This document shows positions 49,190-62,430 of a stretch of 64,000 nt of DNA, piece after piece. Source of the stretch: Argopecten irradians (lineage: Eukaryota; Mollusca; Bivalvia; Pectinida; Pectinidae); the NCBI RefSeq assembly GCF_041381155.1, contig NC_091135.1, forward strand, positions 65,065,067 through 65,129,066, written 5' to 3'. The translations under genes were made by a program, and so were the position numbers. Under the pieces are notes generated by a model that was not told the origin of the DNA, ran no database searches, and saw only the letters and a program-made list of their open reading frames with translations. Position 1 is the first letter of the stretch. Every line of letters starts with the position of its first letter.

Positions 49190-52100
49190 CTACTTTTTGG
49201 TAAGCCTGTTCACAGCGTATTTGATTACTTCTACGATTACTTGTACGACCTCCACCAGACTCAGTACAGACGCCCCGACAAACAGTCCCGTCGCTCCACC
49301 GATATCAGACAGATATTGATATACCTGAAAGATAATACACAAACTTTATAATGAAAGCAATAACCAAACCAAAAAAAAATTGCAAAAAATATAAATAAAC
49401 ATAACGTTGTCATGGGAATACAAGGGAATTGATATTAGGTGTTCTAAAAAACAAAGGTGTTCAAATTTATAGGATTTGTTAATAAACTATTGACATATGG
49501 ATGGCCTTTTCTGAGAATACAGTCTTGTTCAAGTCTCGTTAAGACCTTGATCAAACGGCTTTTGAGACATTCAAAAGAGTTTTTGTCAATATTTGTTGCG
49601 AGTTGACATATAATGATTGATGACACTACCAGACTAAAGCTTTTACATGTTCTAGGTAAGAATTTTATTTGGTAAATAGATACAACACTAATGTACTACA
49701 GTTTCCCAAAACACTGTATAAAGGGAAGACCGTACTTAAAAGACCCTAGCTTTTACTAGGCTGTAGAACCCAACCAACAACCAAACCAGGTAAGCCATTG
49801 TGCAACTTGTATTCGGTAAAGCAAAACATAAATATTCAGAACGACGACATTTAAGATATCTAACACTATCACACCGTAAAGCTCACATCGTACGCATCAG
49901 CCTCCTCGACATGCTCGTAATTCAGATCTTCAAAATAAACGTCCAATTTCACGAAGTTGTCCTCAAAGCTAGAATAAGAATAAAATTTAAAATTTCTAAG
50001 AGTATTAATTTCAAACGTGGAGTATTCAGATGAGTCCATCGCTGAACACCTTTTCCGGGGTCTGGTAATTAGTATCATCATGCTGTAAAACCATATATTA
50101 AGGGGTTAAATATAAGGCCTGATTCAGAAAAAGGAAGGTTCCTTCAGTTAATTTTTGTCAACATATAATGAAAAATGAAAAAACTAAATCTTAAGTTGTA
50201 ACCATTGAATTAAAGCAAATAATATTTCGAACTTTTATGGAAAAAAGGGAAAAGAAGAAAAAGGACAGAAATCTTTTCCAATGAAATCTATGAATGAGTA
50301 CCCCTTTATGATAAGGGTGTCACTATATAGCTGTCAAAATAGATTACCAAACTAGAAATACTGTGCATATACTTACGGGCGGACGGCTGCCTCGGGTAGA
50401 TCATCCCGGAGAAGGAAGTCATCACATGTGTATCCGGTTATATGTAAAACTTTCTGTGCTCGCTCTGTATCTTCACATATCAAAGGTATGATTTCTTGGA
50501 TCTATCAAAGAAATTGTATATTATACAGTGATAGGGGGATTTATATTGTAGAGATATGAAAAGTCGTAAAAAAAAAGTTAAAAAAAGTTCTTCTATTAAA
50601 CCAATTATAGGATGCGATCCTCATTTCTTACCAGATATTTCTGTCGAGGCCAACTATGACTTGATATTGTCTTGGTGTATACATTTTCCCTGTGAATAAG
50701 ATAATTCTCATCATTACATTTTACCGATATTTTCTTGGTGTATACATATTCCCTGTGAATAAGATAATTCTGATCATTACTTTGAACAACATTTATACCG
50801 AGGGAATGTAACCCTCATATTTGGTATTATCAAGTTTACGTTCGGTTAAAGTTTTATGGTCTATCACTTTCGCTCTTTTTGGCATAGTGAAAACTGTTTA
50901 AGCATTATACTATTTTTTCTCCGTCTGTCTGAGGTTTAAACTTCCTGTTTTACTACTTTTTATAAAGTTGCAGCATTGGAAGTATTTTTTTAATTATAAA
51001 AGTGAAAAATCTTTTCACGTGAAAAATAGGCTCGAAAGATGCCGAATCATTTCGAACTCTTCCGAACATCGTCGTGACAATCTCGAAGTAACACGAGAGT
51101 TGTGAAACCAAGAAAAAATGTCAAATTTTTTTCATTAAAACATGTGGTTGACCTCAGCAGACTGGATCTACAAAGAAAATAATTCTCGCACATTACAATA
51201 TTTGATACACACAATATTTAACGGCAATGTGTGAATTAGATGTTTCAAATACTCACTCTGTGGACATATACCAGCATGATTTGCTCATATCAGCCAAAGG
51301 AAAAACGTAAACAAACACATGAAGGCGCTTTATTTAAAACCAGGAATATATGCTCCCTATATTTCATCTCTCTTTTAGGCCGACATTGCTTTTGGAGAGT
51401 TAAATCATTAATTTGCATGTCCATATCCAAATAGCAAGTGTTTAAGTTACATATCGTTACAGTGAAATTAGCATGAGATATAACTTTAATATTAGTCAAT
51501 TTTTGGTAAATGACAAAAGTAGAAATCTCACCGCGAACTTGATGTAAAAATTATGCAAATTAATTCCATTGACATTCATAAAAAGATTATTAGACCAACT
51601 TATTTCGGAATAGATAGGAAACAATACGTACAGACAAGGGTTGGTACAAGGACAATGTAGATCGCCTTTCACCTGGGCCTGTCTGACGAGAATTGCACAC
51701 GGAACTACAAGATAAAGAATTAGCAATTTGATCTAATCAATATTTTAATTGATGAATGATTGATGATTGTATCTGCAGAACGTTTCTTCAACATTGATCA
51801 CAATACATTTTTTTAAACGGCAAACTTCATTTTGACAACTCGAAACATTAACATTCACAAATGCTTTCAGTTAAATGCATTATCATTAATAGTTCAATAT
51901 CATAATACGACAGTGAATTTTAACTTTGCAATGAGCAAATAACTTGATAAAGGGACTTGTGTTCAGGTTGATATGTATCACACACTATCCAGATATCAAA
52001 CCCACTGTCTAAGGTCGCGCAGACTTTAGAATTACTGGTGATAATGGAGGCATCTATAGATACAATCGTTGGAATACAGCCACATATATCCTCAGTGAGG

Positions 52101-54869
52101 GTCACCTGACAAAGCTGCTCACACGCCTAAACAAAACAACTGCATTAGTATCACATGGAATAGCAAATGAAGCACGTAGCCTTTGTTACTGGAACTCCCT
52201 AACTATCACATCAGATGAAACGCATAAATGGAATAGTAGAGGACAAATGAACACGTAGACTTTGTTACTGGGACTCCCTAACTATAGATGCTATCACATC
52301 AGATGAAACGCATAGCTGATGGAATAGTAGAGGACAAATGAAGCACGTAGCCTTTGTTACTGGGACTCCCTGTCTCTAGACGGATATTTAATCGTTTGAG
52401 TTTATGCTCGCTGATTATCAGCCAGGTCCTGTCCCATCAACGTTGTTGTGACCAGTCTCTTAAACGGCGGCGCATTGAAGTACAAATCATGACCAGTAAA
52501 ATAAATAGATCGACTCACTGATCCAAGATAAGGTTTCATGATATTGAATTATGATAATAACAAAAAAGAGAATAGTTTTACCTGTATTGACCTAACTCTT
52601 TATGAACAATGATACCCTTATACCCTTACTTTTCTGCTATTTTTTAATGATTTTATTCGCTAATTTTTTTTGTTTAATTGACTTTAAATTTGCTTTTGGA
52701 TAAACGTTTTTTATTGAAATAACATTCTAGAATCCTACCATTTTTGAATATTCAATTCCGTATCGGTCGACATAGTCATTATGATATTCACAGTTTCCAT
52801 GAGGAGGAGTAAGCCGTTGGATTTCTATCTGCAAGCGTAAACATATAGGTTACAATTAGTATCTGTGTCACGAAGTAGGAAATCGATTCAAGTACTGCAT
52901 TGATTATGGCAATGTTTATTTCAAGTTAAATGAAAATCTAAGTCACCTCAAAGTTAGTGTCTCACCCGATTTAAGCCGATGGATGTCCGGCCCGGTCCAA
53001 CGTTCACCCCGTGCTCCTCCACAAAAGGATACGAGCCTGGTTCGTGAATCACGAGTTTCATTCCATTGCCACTGCTAGACGGACTGACGTATTCGTAAGT
53101 CTCCAGATCCAATATCATTGAGAGACCTGTTGGTTTCATATAACACAATAAGTTTGCTTCTAAATAGTTAAAGGGACAATTCACTCAGGCTAATTTTTTT
53201 ACATAACCAAGAAGCAAAATATGGCATAAATGTATTGTTCTACATTTCTTATGAAACATATAACACATTAATACATCACGTGACAGAATGCTGGATTCTG
53301 ATTGGCTACACAGATGGATACTATTTGCAATAGTGCCCGGGCAAGCGGCGCAAACTTGAACGTGAATGTGTTGTGACGTCACCATTACATGACGTCATTA
53401 TAACGTTGCGCTTCGACCAAGACGTCAAAACGGCGGACAGGCTGTTGTGTGCGGGGATGAAAGCAAACGTTGCTTTTCTACAGAAGACAGTTCACTCATG
53501 TTCAATATTAATCTACTTTCCCGTTTTTTCTACTAATCCCGTTTTATAGAAACACAGATTTCTGCAACAATTCATATGTTGTACTTTTAATGTAACAACG
53601 TGGTGTGGAAATGGAGATAGCGTTGCGAGGTGTCGCTTGACGTGCTCTGTTACGATGACATGAAAACGGGTCTCATGTGAGGGTGATGTACTAAACCCAT
53701 TATGGCCTGTTTGAGAGGGCACTATTGCCTCATAGTATTGTCGAGGGATAGGATAGTGTATCATCCTCCCTATCACCATTGACCCTCCTATCAATGTCCA
53801 GTTGAGAATACACATCTCAGGGTTCTCAGCCAATGAACATGTTCCTAACATCATATCCGTGGACGATATATAATGGTCCAGATAATGGTTGGACAGTAGT
53901 TGTTTTTATATTTGTCTTCTTATATCTAAATCAATCAATGTCTCAGGGTATATTTAGTTTATAGCTATTTAATGAATGCCATGTATACCGTACGGCGGTC
54001 CAGGTACTGTGGTGACCAGATCGTCTGTCTTTAGTGTGTAACAGTTTCCATACCGGGTATTAGTGATGGGTGTAAATAAACTGTAAAACAAATAAATGTT
54101 CCCTAAATCATTAATATATGTGTTACATTATACTTAAGTCTATAATATTTTTCGTGACGTATCAACTGCAGAGTTTAGTCTATTAAAAGTTTTTGGTTTA
54201 TAATAACTTAAGACGTCAAAGGACGAAAATGATATTATTTCCGGTATTTATTTGTTGTTGTTTACACAAATCATGTATTGGAGTTAAATAATATGTTTTC
54301 AAGTTTCTGCTTGAAAGTCATAGGTCTATGATTTTCGATTCACAAAAGATTCGAAAATGTGCGTGACTGTGACAAACTTAAACAATTGATAAAGAATAAC
54401 CCAATGTGATGCCCATTCATTTGAAAGAAAAGAAAACCAAAAAACAAGTAGCAAACTTTAGCAAAAATATACATGCTACAGACATTCATGCAGTTTGCAA
54501 TTTCAAAGTTAGACGTAGAAAATGCGAATAGATATCATTACTATGTATTTCTTTGTATTTTAGCATTGATCTGTAAAATATCAGTGTATAAATGTGATAT
54601 TGGATGCAATGGGTGTTAAATAAATGAAATAAACAACATTTCGCCCATTTATACAAATACGGTGAATATTAATGTTTACGTCTTAATGGAAATTTTAAAT
54701 ACATGTACATCCTCTCTCGTCTTTAAACTATACATTCTTATTTTTGAGAAGTTAAAAAGAAATATTAACATAACAAATATGATCAAACCTTGAGTTGCAT
54801 ATCATGCTGTTGAAAGAACAGTGGAGTAGCATATCATCAATGCTATGGCCGACTCTCTCAACGACACTC
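49190..54869 (-). CDS. DEG/ENaC-family sodium channel, gene 2 (3' part)
   Basis: Exons (minus): 54789-54869, 53989-54080, 52966-53126, 52739-52828, 52006-52126, 51632-51704, 50632-50689, 50377-50501, 49887-49968, 49190-49324. All phases join, giving 338 residues plus TAG. The order matches gene 1: GHSIDDMLLHC, RYGNCYT, EYVSPSSSG, PPHGNC, LTEDICGC, CPCTNPCL, a WPRQKYL segment, then TM2 with GLFVGAS. Seven of the ten exons have exactly the same length as in gene 1 (161, 90, 73, 58, 125, 82, 135). The N-terminal half with TM1 must lie beyond 64000, past the giant array. It would be a plasma-membrane cation-channel subunit; ligand unknown. A tandem paralogue of gene 1. Confidence 0.88.
50662..50775 (-). 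repeat. Tandem duplication making a possible pseudo-exon (gene 2)
   Basis: A roughly 63-bp segment spanning the acceptor and first ~27 bases of exon 50632-50689 is duplicated just upstream in transcript order. The extra copy has its own acceptor (ATTCACAG) and, at its other side, a GTAAAA donor. This would define a 28-nt mini-exon at 50725-50752; inclusion would shift the frame. Confidence 0.75.
52159..52377. repeat. Tandem roughly 90-bp repeat in an intron of gene 2
   Basis: About two and a half copies of a unit containing ACGTAGCCTTTGTTACTGG and CATCAGATGAAACGCATA, with small indels between copies. Confidence 0.8.
53172..53285. mobile_element. Partial MITE related to 39611-40168
   Basis: It begins TTAA|AGGGACAATTCACTC and matches the left ~100 bp of the MITE in gene 1. 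The right end is not found before the next exon, so the copy is truncated or rearranged. Confidence 0.65.
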
Positions 54870-57800
54870 CTGTCAAAATAAATAACAAAATGGTATTACT
54901 GACTCTCTAATCAACACTCCTGTTAAAATAAAAAACAAAATAGTATTACTGACTCTCTCAACAACACTCCTGTCAAAATAAAAACAAAATAATATTACTG
55001 ACTCTCTCAACGACACTCCTGTCCAAATAAAAAACAAAATAGTATTACTGAATCTCTCAACAACACTCCTATCAAAATAAAAAACAAAAAATTAATTACT
55101 GACTCCCTCAACGACACTCCTGTCAAAATAAAAAAACAAAATATTATTACTGACTCTCTCAACGATACTCCTGTCCAAATAAAAAAAAGAATAGTATTAC
55201 TGACTGTCTCAAAAACACTCCTGTCAAAATAAAAAAAAAAAAAAAAATAATATTACTGACTCTCTCAACAACACTCCTGTCAAAATAAAAAAAAAACCAA
55301 AATAATATTACTGACTCTCTCAACAACACTCATGTCAAAATAAAAAACAAAATAATATTACTGACTCTCTCAACGACACTCTTGTCCAAATAAAAAACAA
55401 AATAAAACTACTGACTCTCTCAAAGACACTCCTGTCAAAATAAAAAACCAAAATAATATTACTGACTCTCTCAACAACACTCATGTCAAAATAAAAAACA
55501 AAATAATATTACTGACTCTCTCAAAGACACTCTTGTCCAAATAGAAAAACAAAATAGTATTACTGAATCTCTCAACAACTCTTGTGTCAAAATAAAAAAA
55601 AATAAAATAAAACTACTGACTCTCTCAAAAACACTCCTGTCAAAATAAAAAAACAAAATAATATTACTGACCCTCTCAAAAACACTCCTGTCAAAATAAA
55701 AAACAAAATATTATTACTGACTCTCTCAACAACGCTCCTGTCAAAATAAAAAAAAATAAAACTACTGACTCTCTCAAAAACACTCCTGTCAAAATAAAAA
55801 AAACAAAATAATATTACTGACTCTCTCATCAACACTCCTGTCAAAATAATAAAAAAAAACAAAATAAAACTACTGACTCTCTCAACGACACTCCTGTACA
55901 AATAAAAACAAAATAGTATTACTGACTCTTTCAACAACACTCCTGTCAAAATAAAAAACAAAATAGTATTACTGACTCTTTCAACGACACTACTGTACAA
56001 ATAAAAACGAAACAGTTTTACTGACTCTCTCATCAACACTCATGTCAAAATAAATAAACAAAATAGTATTACTAACTCTGTCAACGACACTCCTGTCAAA
56101 ATAAAAAAACAAAATAGTATTACTGACTCTCTCAAAAACACTCCTGTCAAAATAAAAAACAAAATAGTATTACTGACTCTCTCAACAACATTCATGTCCA
56201 AATAAAAACAAAGTAGTATTACTGAATCTCTCAACGACACCCCTGTCCAAACAAAAACAAAATGGTTTTACTGACTCTCTCAACGACACTCCTATCCAAA
56301 TAAAAAAAAATATTTTTCTGAATCTCTCAACGACAGTCCTGTCCAAATAGGGAACAAAATAGATTTACTGACTCTCTCAACGACAATCCTGTCCAAATAA
56401 AAACAAAATTGTTTTACTAAATTTCTCAACGACATTCATGTCCAAATAAAAACGAAATAGTATAACTGAATCTCTCAACGACACTCATGTTTAAGAAAAC
56501 GAAATTGTATTATTGACTCTCTCAACGACACTCCTGTCCAAATAAAAACAAAGTAGTATTACTGAATCTCTCAACAGCACTCATGTCCAAAATAGAAACA
56601 AAATAGTATTACTGAATCTCTATACGACACTCCTGTTTAATTAAAACCAATATGGTTTCATTGACTCTCTCAACGAAACTCCTGCCTAAATTAAAACAAA
56701 GTAGTATTACTGAATCTTTCAACGACACCCCTATCCAAATAAAAACAAAATAGTTTTACTGACTCTCTCAACGACACTCCTATCCAAATAAAAACAAAAT
56801 TGTTTTACTGAATTTCTCAACGACATTCATGTCCAGATAAAAACGAAATAGTATAACTGAATCTCTCAACGACACTCATGTCCAAAATAGAAAGAAAATA
56901 GTATTACTAAATCTCTCAACGACACTCATGTTTAAGGAAACGAAATAATATTATTGGCTCTCTCAACGACACTCCTATCCAAATAAAAATACAAAATAGT
57001 ATTACTTACTCTCTCAACGACATTCCTGTCAAAATAAAAAAACAAAATAGTATTACTGACTCTCTCAACAACACTCCTGTCAAAATAAAAACAAAATAGT
57101 ATTACTGAATCTCTCAACAACACTCCTGTTAAAATAAAAAACGAATTAGTATTACTGAATCTCTCAACAACACTCCTGTCAAAATAAAAACGAAATAATA
57201 TTACTGACTCTCTCAACGACACTACTGTCCAAATAGAAAAACAAAATAGTATTACTGACTCTCTCAACAACATTTCTGTCCAAATAAAAAAAACAAAATA
57301 GTATTACTGACTCTCTCAAAAACACTCCTGTCAAAATAAAAAACAAAATAGTTTTACTCTCTCTCTCAACGACACTCCTGTACAAATAAAAACAAAATAG
57401 TTTTACTGACTCTTTCAACGACACTCCTGTCCAAATAAAAAACAAAATAGTTTTACTGACTCTCTCAACGACCCTGGTGTACAATTAAAAAAATAGTATT
57501 ACTGAATCTCTCAATTATACTCCTGTACAAATAAAAAATAGTATTACTGAATCTCTCAACGACAATCCTGTACGAATAAAAAAAGTTTAACTGACTCTCT
57601 CAACGCCACTCATGTCCAAATAAAAACAAAATAGTATTACTGACTCTCTCAACGACACTCATGTCTAAATAAAAAACAAAATAGTTTAACTGAATATCTC
57701 AACAACATTTCTGTCCAAATTAAAACAAAACAGTTTTACTGACTCTCTCAACGACACTCCTGTCAAAATAAAAACAAGATAGTTTTACTGACTCTCTCAA

Positions 57801-60800
57801 CGACACTCCTGTCAAAATAAAAACGAAATAGTTTTACTGACTCTCTCAACGACACTCCTGTCAAAATAAAAACGAAATAGTTTTACTGACTCTCTCTCAA
57901 CGACACTCCTGTCACAATAAAAACGAAATAGTTTTACTGACTCTCTCAACGACACTCCTGTCAAAATAAAAACGAAATAGTTTTACTGACTCTCTCAACG
58001 ACACTCCTGTCAAAATAAAAACAAGATAGTTTTACTGACTCTCTCAACGACACTCCTGTCAAAATAAAAACGAAATAGTTTTACTGACTCTCTCAACGAC
58101 ACTCCTGTCAAAATAAAAACAAGATAGTTTTACTGACTCTCTCAACGACACTCCTGTCAAAATAAAAACGAAATAGTTTTACTGACTCTCTCAACGACAC
58201 TCCTGTCAAAATAAAAACAAGATAGTTTTACTGACTCTCTCAACGACACTCATTTCAAAATAAAAAAAATAATATAACCGACTCTCTCAACGACACTCCT
58301 GTCAAAATTAAAAACAAAATAGTATTACTGACTCTCTCAACAACACTCCTGTCAAAATAAAAACGAAATAGTATTACTGACTCTCTCAAAAACACTCCTG
58401 TCAAAATAAAAACAAGATAGTTTTACTGACTCTCTCAACGATACTCAAGTCCAAATAAAAAAAATATAACTGACTCTCTAAACGACACTCATGTCAAATT
58501 AAAAAACAAAATAGTATTACTAACTCTGTCAACGACACTCCTGTCAAAATAAAAAACAAAATAGTATTACTGACTCTCTCAAAAACACTCCTGTCAAAAT
58601 AAAAAAAAACAAAATAGTATTACTGACTCTCTCAACGACATTCATGTCCAAATAAAAACTAAGTAGTATTACTGAATCTCTCAACGACACCCCTGTCCAA
58701 ACAAAAACAAAATAGTTTTACTGACTCTCTCAACGACACTTCTATCCAAATAAAAAAAAATATTTTTCTGAATCTCTCAACGACAGTCCTGTCCAAATAG
58801 GGAACAACATAGATTCACTGACTCTCTCAACGACAATCCTGTCCAAATAAAAACAAAATTGTTTTACTGAATTTCTCAACGACATTCATGTCCAAATAAA
58901 AACAAAATAGTATAACTGGATCTCTCAACGATCCTCATGTTTAAGCAAACGAAATAGTATTATTGACTCTCTCAACGACACTCCTGTCCAAATAAAAACA
59001 AAGTAGTATTACTGAATCTCTCAACAGCACTCATGTCCAAAATAGAAACAAAATAGTATTAGTGAATCTCTCAACGACATTCCTGTTTAATTAAAACCAA
59101 TATGGTTTCATTGACTCTCTCAAAGAAACTCCTGCCCAAATTAAAACCAAGTTGTTTTACTGACTCTCTCAACGACCCTGCTGTACAAATAAAAAAATAG
59201 TATTACTGAATCTCTCAATTATACTCCTGTAAAAATAAAAAATAGTATTACTGAATCTCTCAACGACAATCCTGTACGAATAAAAAAAGTTTAACTGACT
59301 CTCTCAACGCCACTCATGTCCAAATAAAAACAAAATAGTATTACTGACTCTCTCAACGACACTCATGTCTAAATAAAAAACAAAATAGTTTAACGGAATA
59401 TCTCAACAACATTTCTGTCAAATAAAAAAAACAGTTTTACTGACTCTCTCAACACACTCCTGTCAAAATAAAAACAAGATAGTTTTACTGACTCTCTCAA
59501 CGACACTCCTGTCAAAATAAAAACAAAATAGTTTTACTGACTCTCTCAACGACACTCCTGTCAAAATAAAAACGAAATAGTTTTACTGACTCTCTCAACG
59601 ACACTCCTGTAAATAAAAACAAATAGTTTTACTGACTCTTCAACGACACTCCTGTCAAATAAAACGAAATAGTTTTACTGACTCTCAACGCACTCCTGTC
59701 AAAAAAACAAATAGTTTTACTGATCTCCACACACCCTGTCAAAATAAAAACAAAATAGTTTTACTGACTCTCTCAACGACACTCCTGTCAAAAAAAACAA
59801 AATAGTTTTACTGACCTCTCGCACTCCTGTCAAAAAAAATATTTTACTGAAACGACACTCCTGAAATAGTTTTACTGACTCTCTCAACGACACTCCTGTC
59901 AAAATAAAAACGAAATAGTTTTACTGACTCTCTCAACGACACTCCTGTCAAAATAAAAACAAGATAGTTTTACTGACTCTCACGCACTCTCACAACTGTA
60001 AAACAATAGTTTTACTGACTCTCAAGCACTCCTGTCAAAATAAAACGAAATAGTTTTACTGACTCTCTCAACGACACTCCTGTCAAAATAAAAACAAGAT
60101 AGTTTTACAGACTCTCTCAACGACACTCCTGTCAAAATAAAAACGAAATAGTTTTACTGACTCTCTCAACGACACTCCTGTCAAAATAAAAACAAAACAG
60201 TTTTACTGACTCTCTCAACGACACTCCTGTCAAAATAAAAACGAAATAGTTTTACTGACTCTCTCAACGACACTCCTGTCAAAATAAAAACAAGATAGTT
60301 TTACTGACTCTCTCAACGACACTCATTTCCAAATAAAAAAAATAATATAACCGACTCTCTCAACGACACTCCTGTCAAAATTAAAAACAAAATAGTATTA
60401 CTGACTCTCTCAACAACACTCCTGTCAAAATAAAAACGAAATAGTATTACTGACTCTCTCAAAAACACTCCTGTCAAAATAAAAACAAGATAGTTTTACT
60501 GACTCTCTCAACGATACTCAAGTCCAAATAAAAAAAATATAACTGACTCTCTAAACGACACTCATGTCAAATTAAAAAACAAAATAGTATTACTAACTCT
60601 GTCAACGACACTCCTGTCAAAATAAAAAACAAAATAGTATTACTGACTCTCTCAAAAACACTCCTGTCAAAATAAAAAAAAAACAAATTACTGACTCTCT
60701 CAACGACATTCATGTCCAAATAAAAACTAAGTAGTATTACTGAATCTCTCAACGACACCCCTGTCCAAACAAAAACAAAATAGTTTTACTGACTCTCTCA

Positions 60801-62342
60801 ACGACACTTCTATCCAAATAAAAAAAAAATATTTTTCTGAATCTCTCAACGACAGTCCTGTCCAAATAGGGAACAAAATAGATTTACTGACTCTCTCAAC
60901 GACAATCCTGTCCAAATAAAAACAAAATTGTTTTACTGAATTTCTCAACGACATTCATGTCCAAATAAAAACAAAATAGTATAACTGGATCTCTCAACGA
61001 CACTCATGTTTAAGCAAACGAAATAGTATTATTGACTCTCTCAACGACACTCCTGTCCAAATAAAAACAAAGTAGTATTACTGAATCTCTCAACAGCACT
61101 CATGTCCAAAATAGAAACAAAATAGTATTAGTGAATCTCTCAACGACATTCCTGTTTAATTAAAACCAATATGGTTTCATTGACTCTCTCAAAGAAACTC
61201 CTGCCCAAATTAAAACCAAGTAGTTTTACTGACTCTCTCAACGACCCTGCTGTACAAATAAAAAAATAGTATTACTGAATCTCTCAATTATACTCCTGTA
61301 AAAATAAAAAATAGTATTACTGAATCTCTCAACGACAATCCTGTACGAATAAAAAAAGTTTAACTGACTCTCTCAACGCCACTCATGTACAAATAAAAAC
61401 AAAATAGTATTACTGACTCTCTCAACGACACTCATGTCTAAATAAAAAACAAAATAGTTTAACGGAATATCTCAACAACATTTCTGTCCAAATGAAAACA
61501 AAACAGTTTTACTGACTCTCTCAACGACACTCCTGTCAAAATAAAAACAAGATAGTTTTACTGACTCTCTCAACGACACTCATTTCCAAATAAAAAATAA
61601 TATAACTGACTCTCTCAACGACACTCCTATCAAAATAAAAAACAAAATAGTATTACTGACTCTCTCAACGACACTCCTGTACAAATAAAAACAAAATAGT
61701 ATTACTGACTCTCTCAACAACATTTCTGTCAAAATAAAAACGAAATAGTATTACTGACTCTCTCAACAACACTCCTGTCAAAATAAAAAACAAAATAGTA
61801 TTACTAACTCTTTCAACGACACTCCGGTCAAAATAAAAAACAAAACAAAAATTATTACTGACTCTCTCAACAACACTACTGTCAAAATAAAAAGCAAAAT
61901 AGTATTACTGACTCTCTCAACGACATTCATGTCCAAATAAAAACAATGTAGTATTACTGAATCTCTCAGCGACACTCCTGTCCAAATAAAAAGCAAAATA
62001 GTTTTACTCTCTCTCTAAACGACACTCATGTCCAAATAAAAACAAAATAGTTTTACTGACTCTCTCAACAACATCCCTGTCCAAATAAAAAACAAAATAG
62101 TTTTACTGACTCACTCAACGACACTCCTGTCCAAAAAATAGTTTTACTGACTCTCTCAACGAAACTCCTGTCCAAATAAAAACAAAATAGTTTTACTGAA
62201 TCACTCAAAAACATTCATGTCCAAATAAAAACGAAAAAAGTATAACTGAATCTCTGAACGACACTCATGTCCAAATATAAACAAAGTAGTTTTACTGAAT
62301 CTCTCAACGAAACTCCTGTCCAAATAAAAAACAAAATAGTTT

Positions 62343-62430
<88 letters not shown>

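Noticed and set aside
55587-57484. Minus-strand frames of 100-150 codons in the gene 2 array
   Set aside because: They are translations of the splice-site minisatellite, with hydrophobic repeats that change frame from unit to unit.
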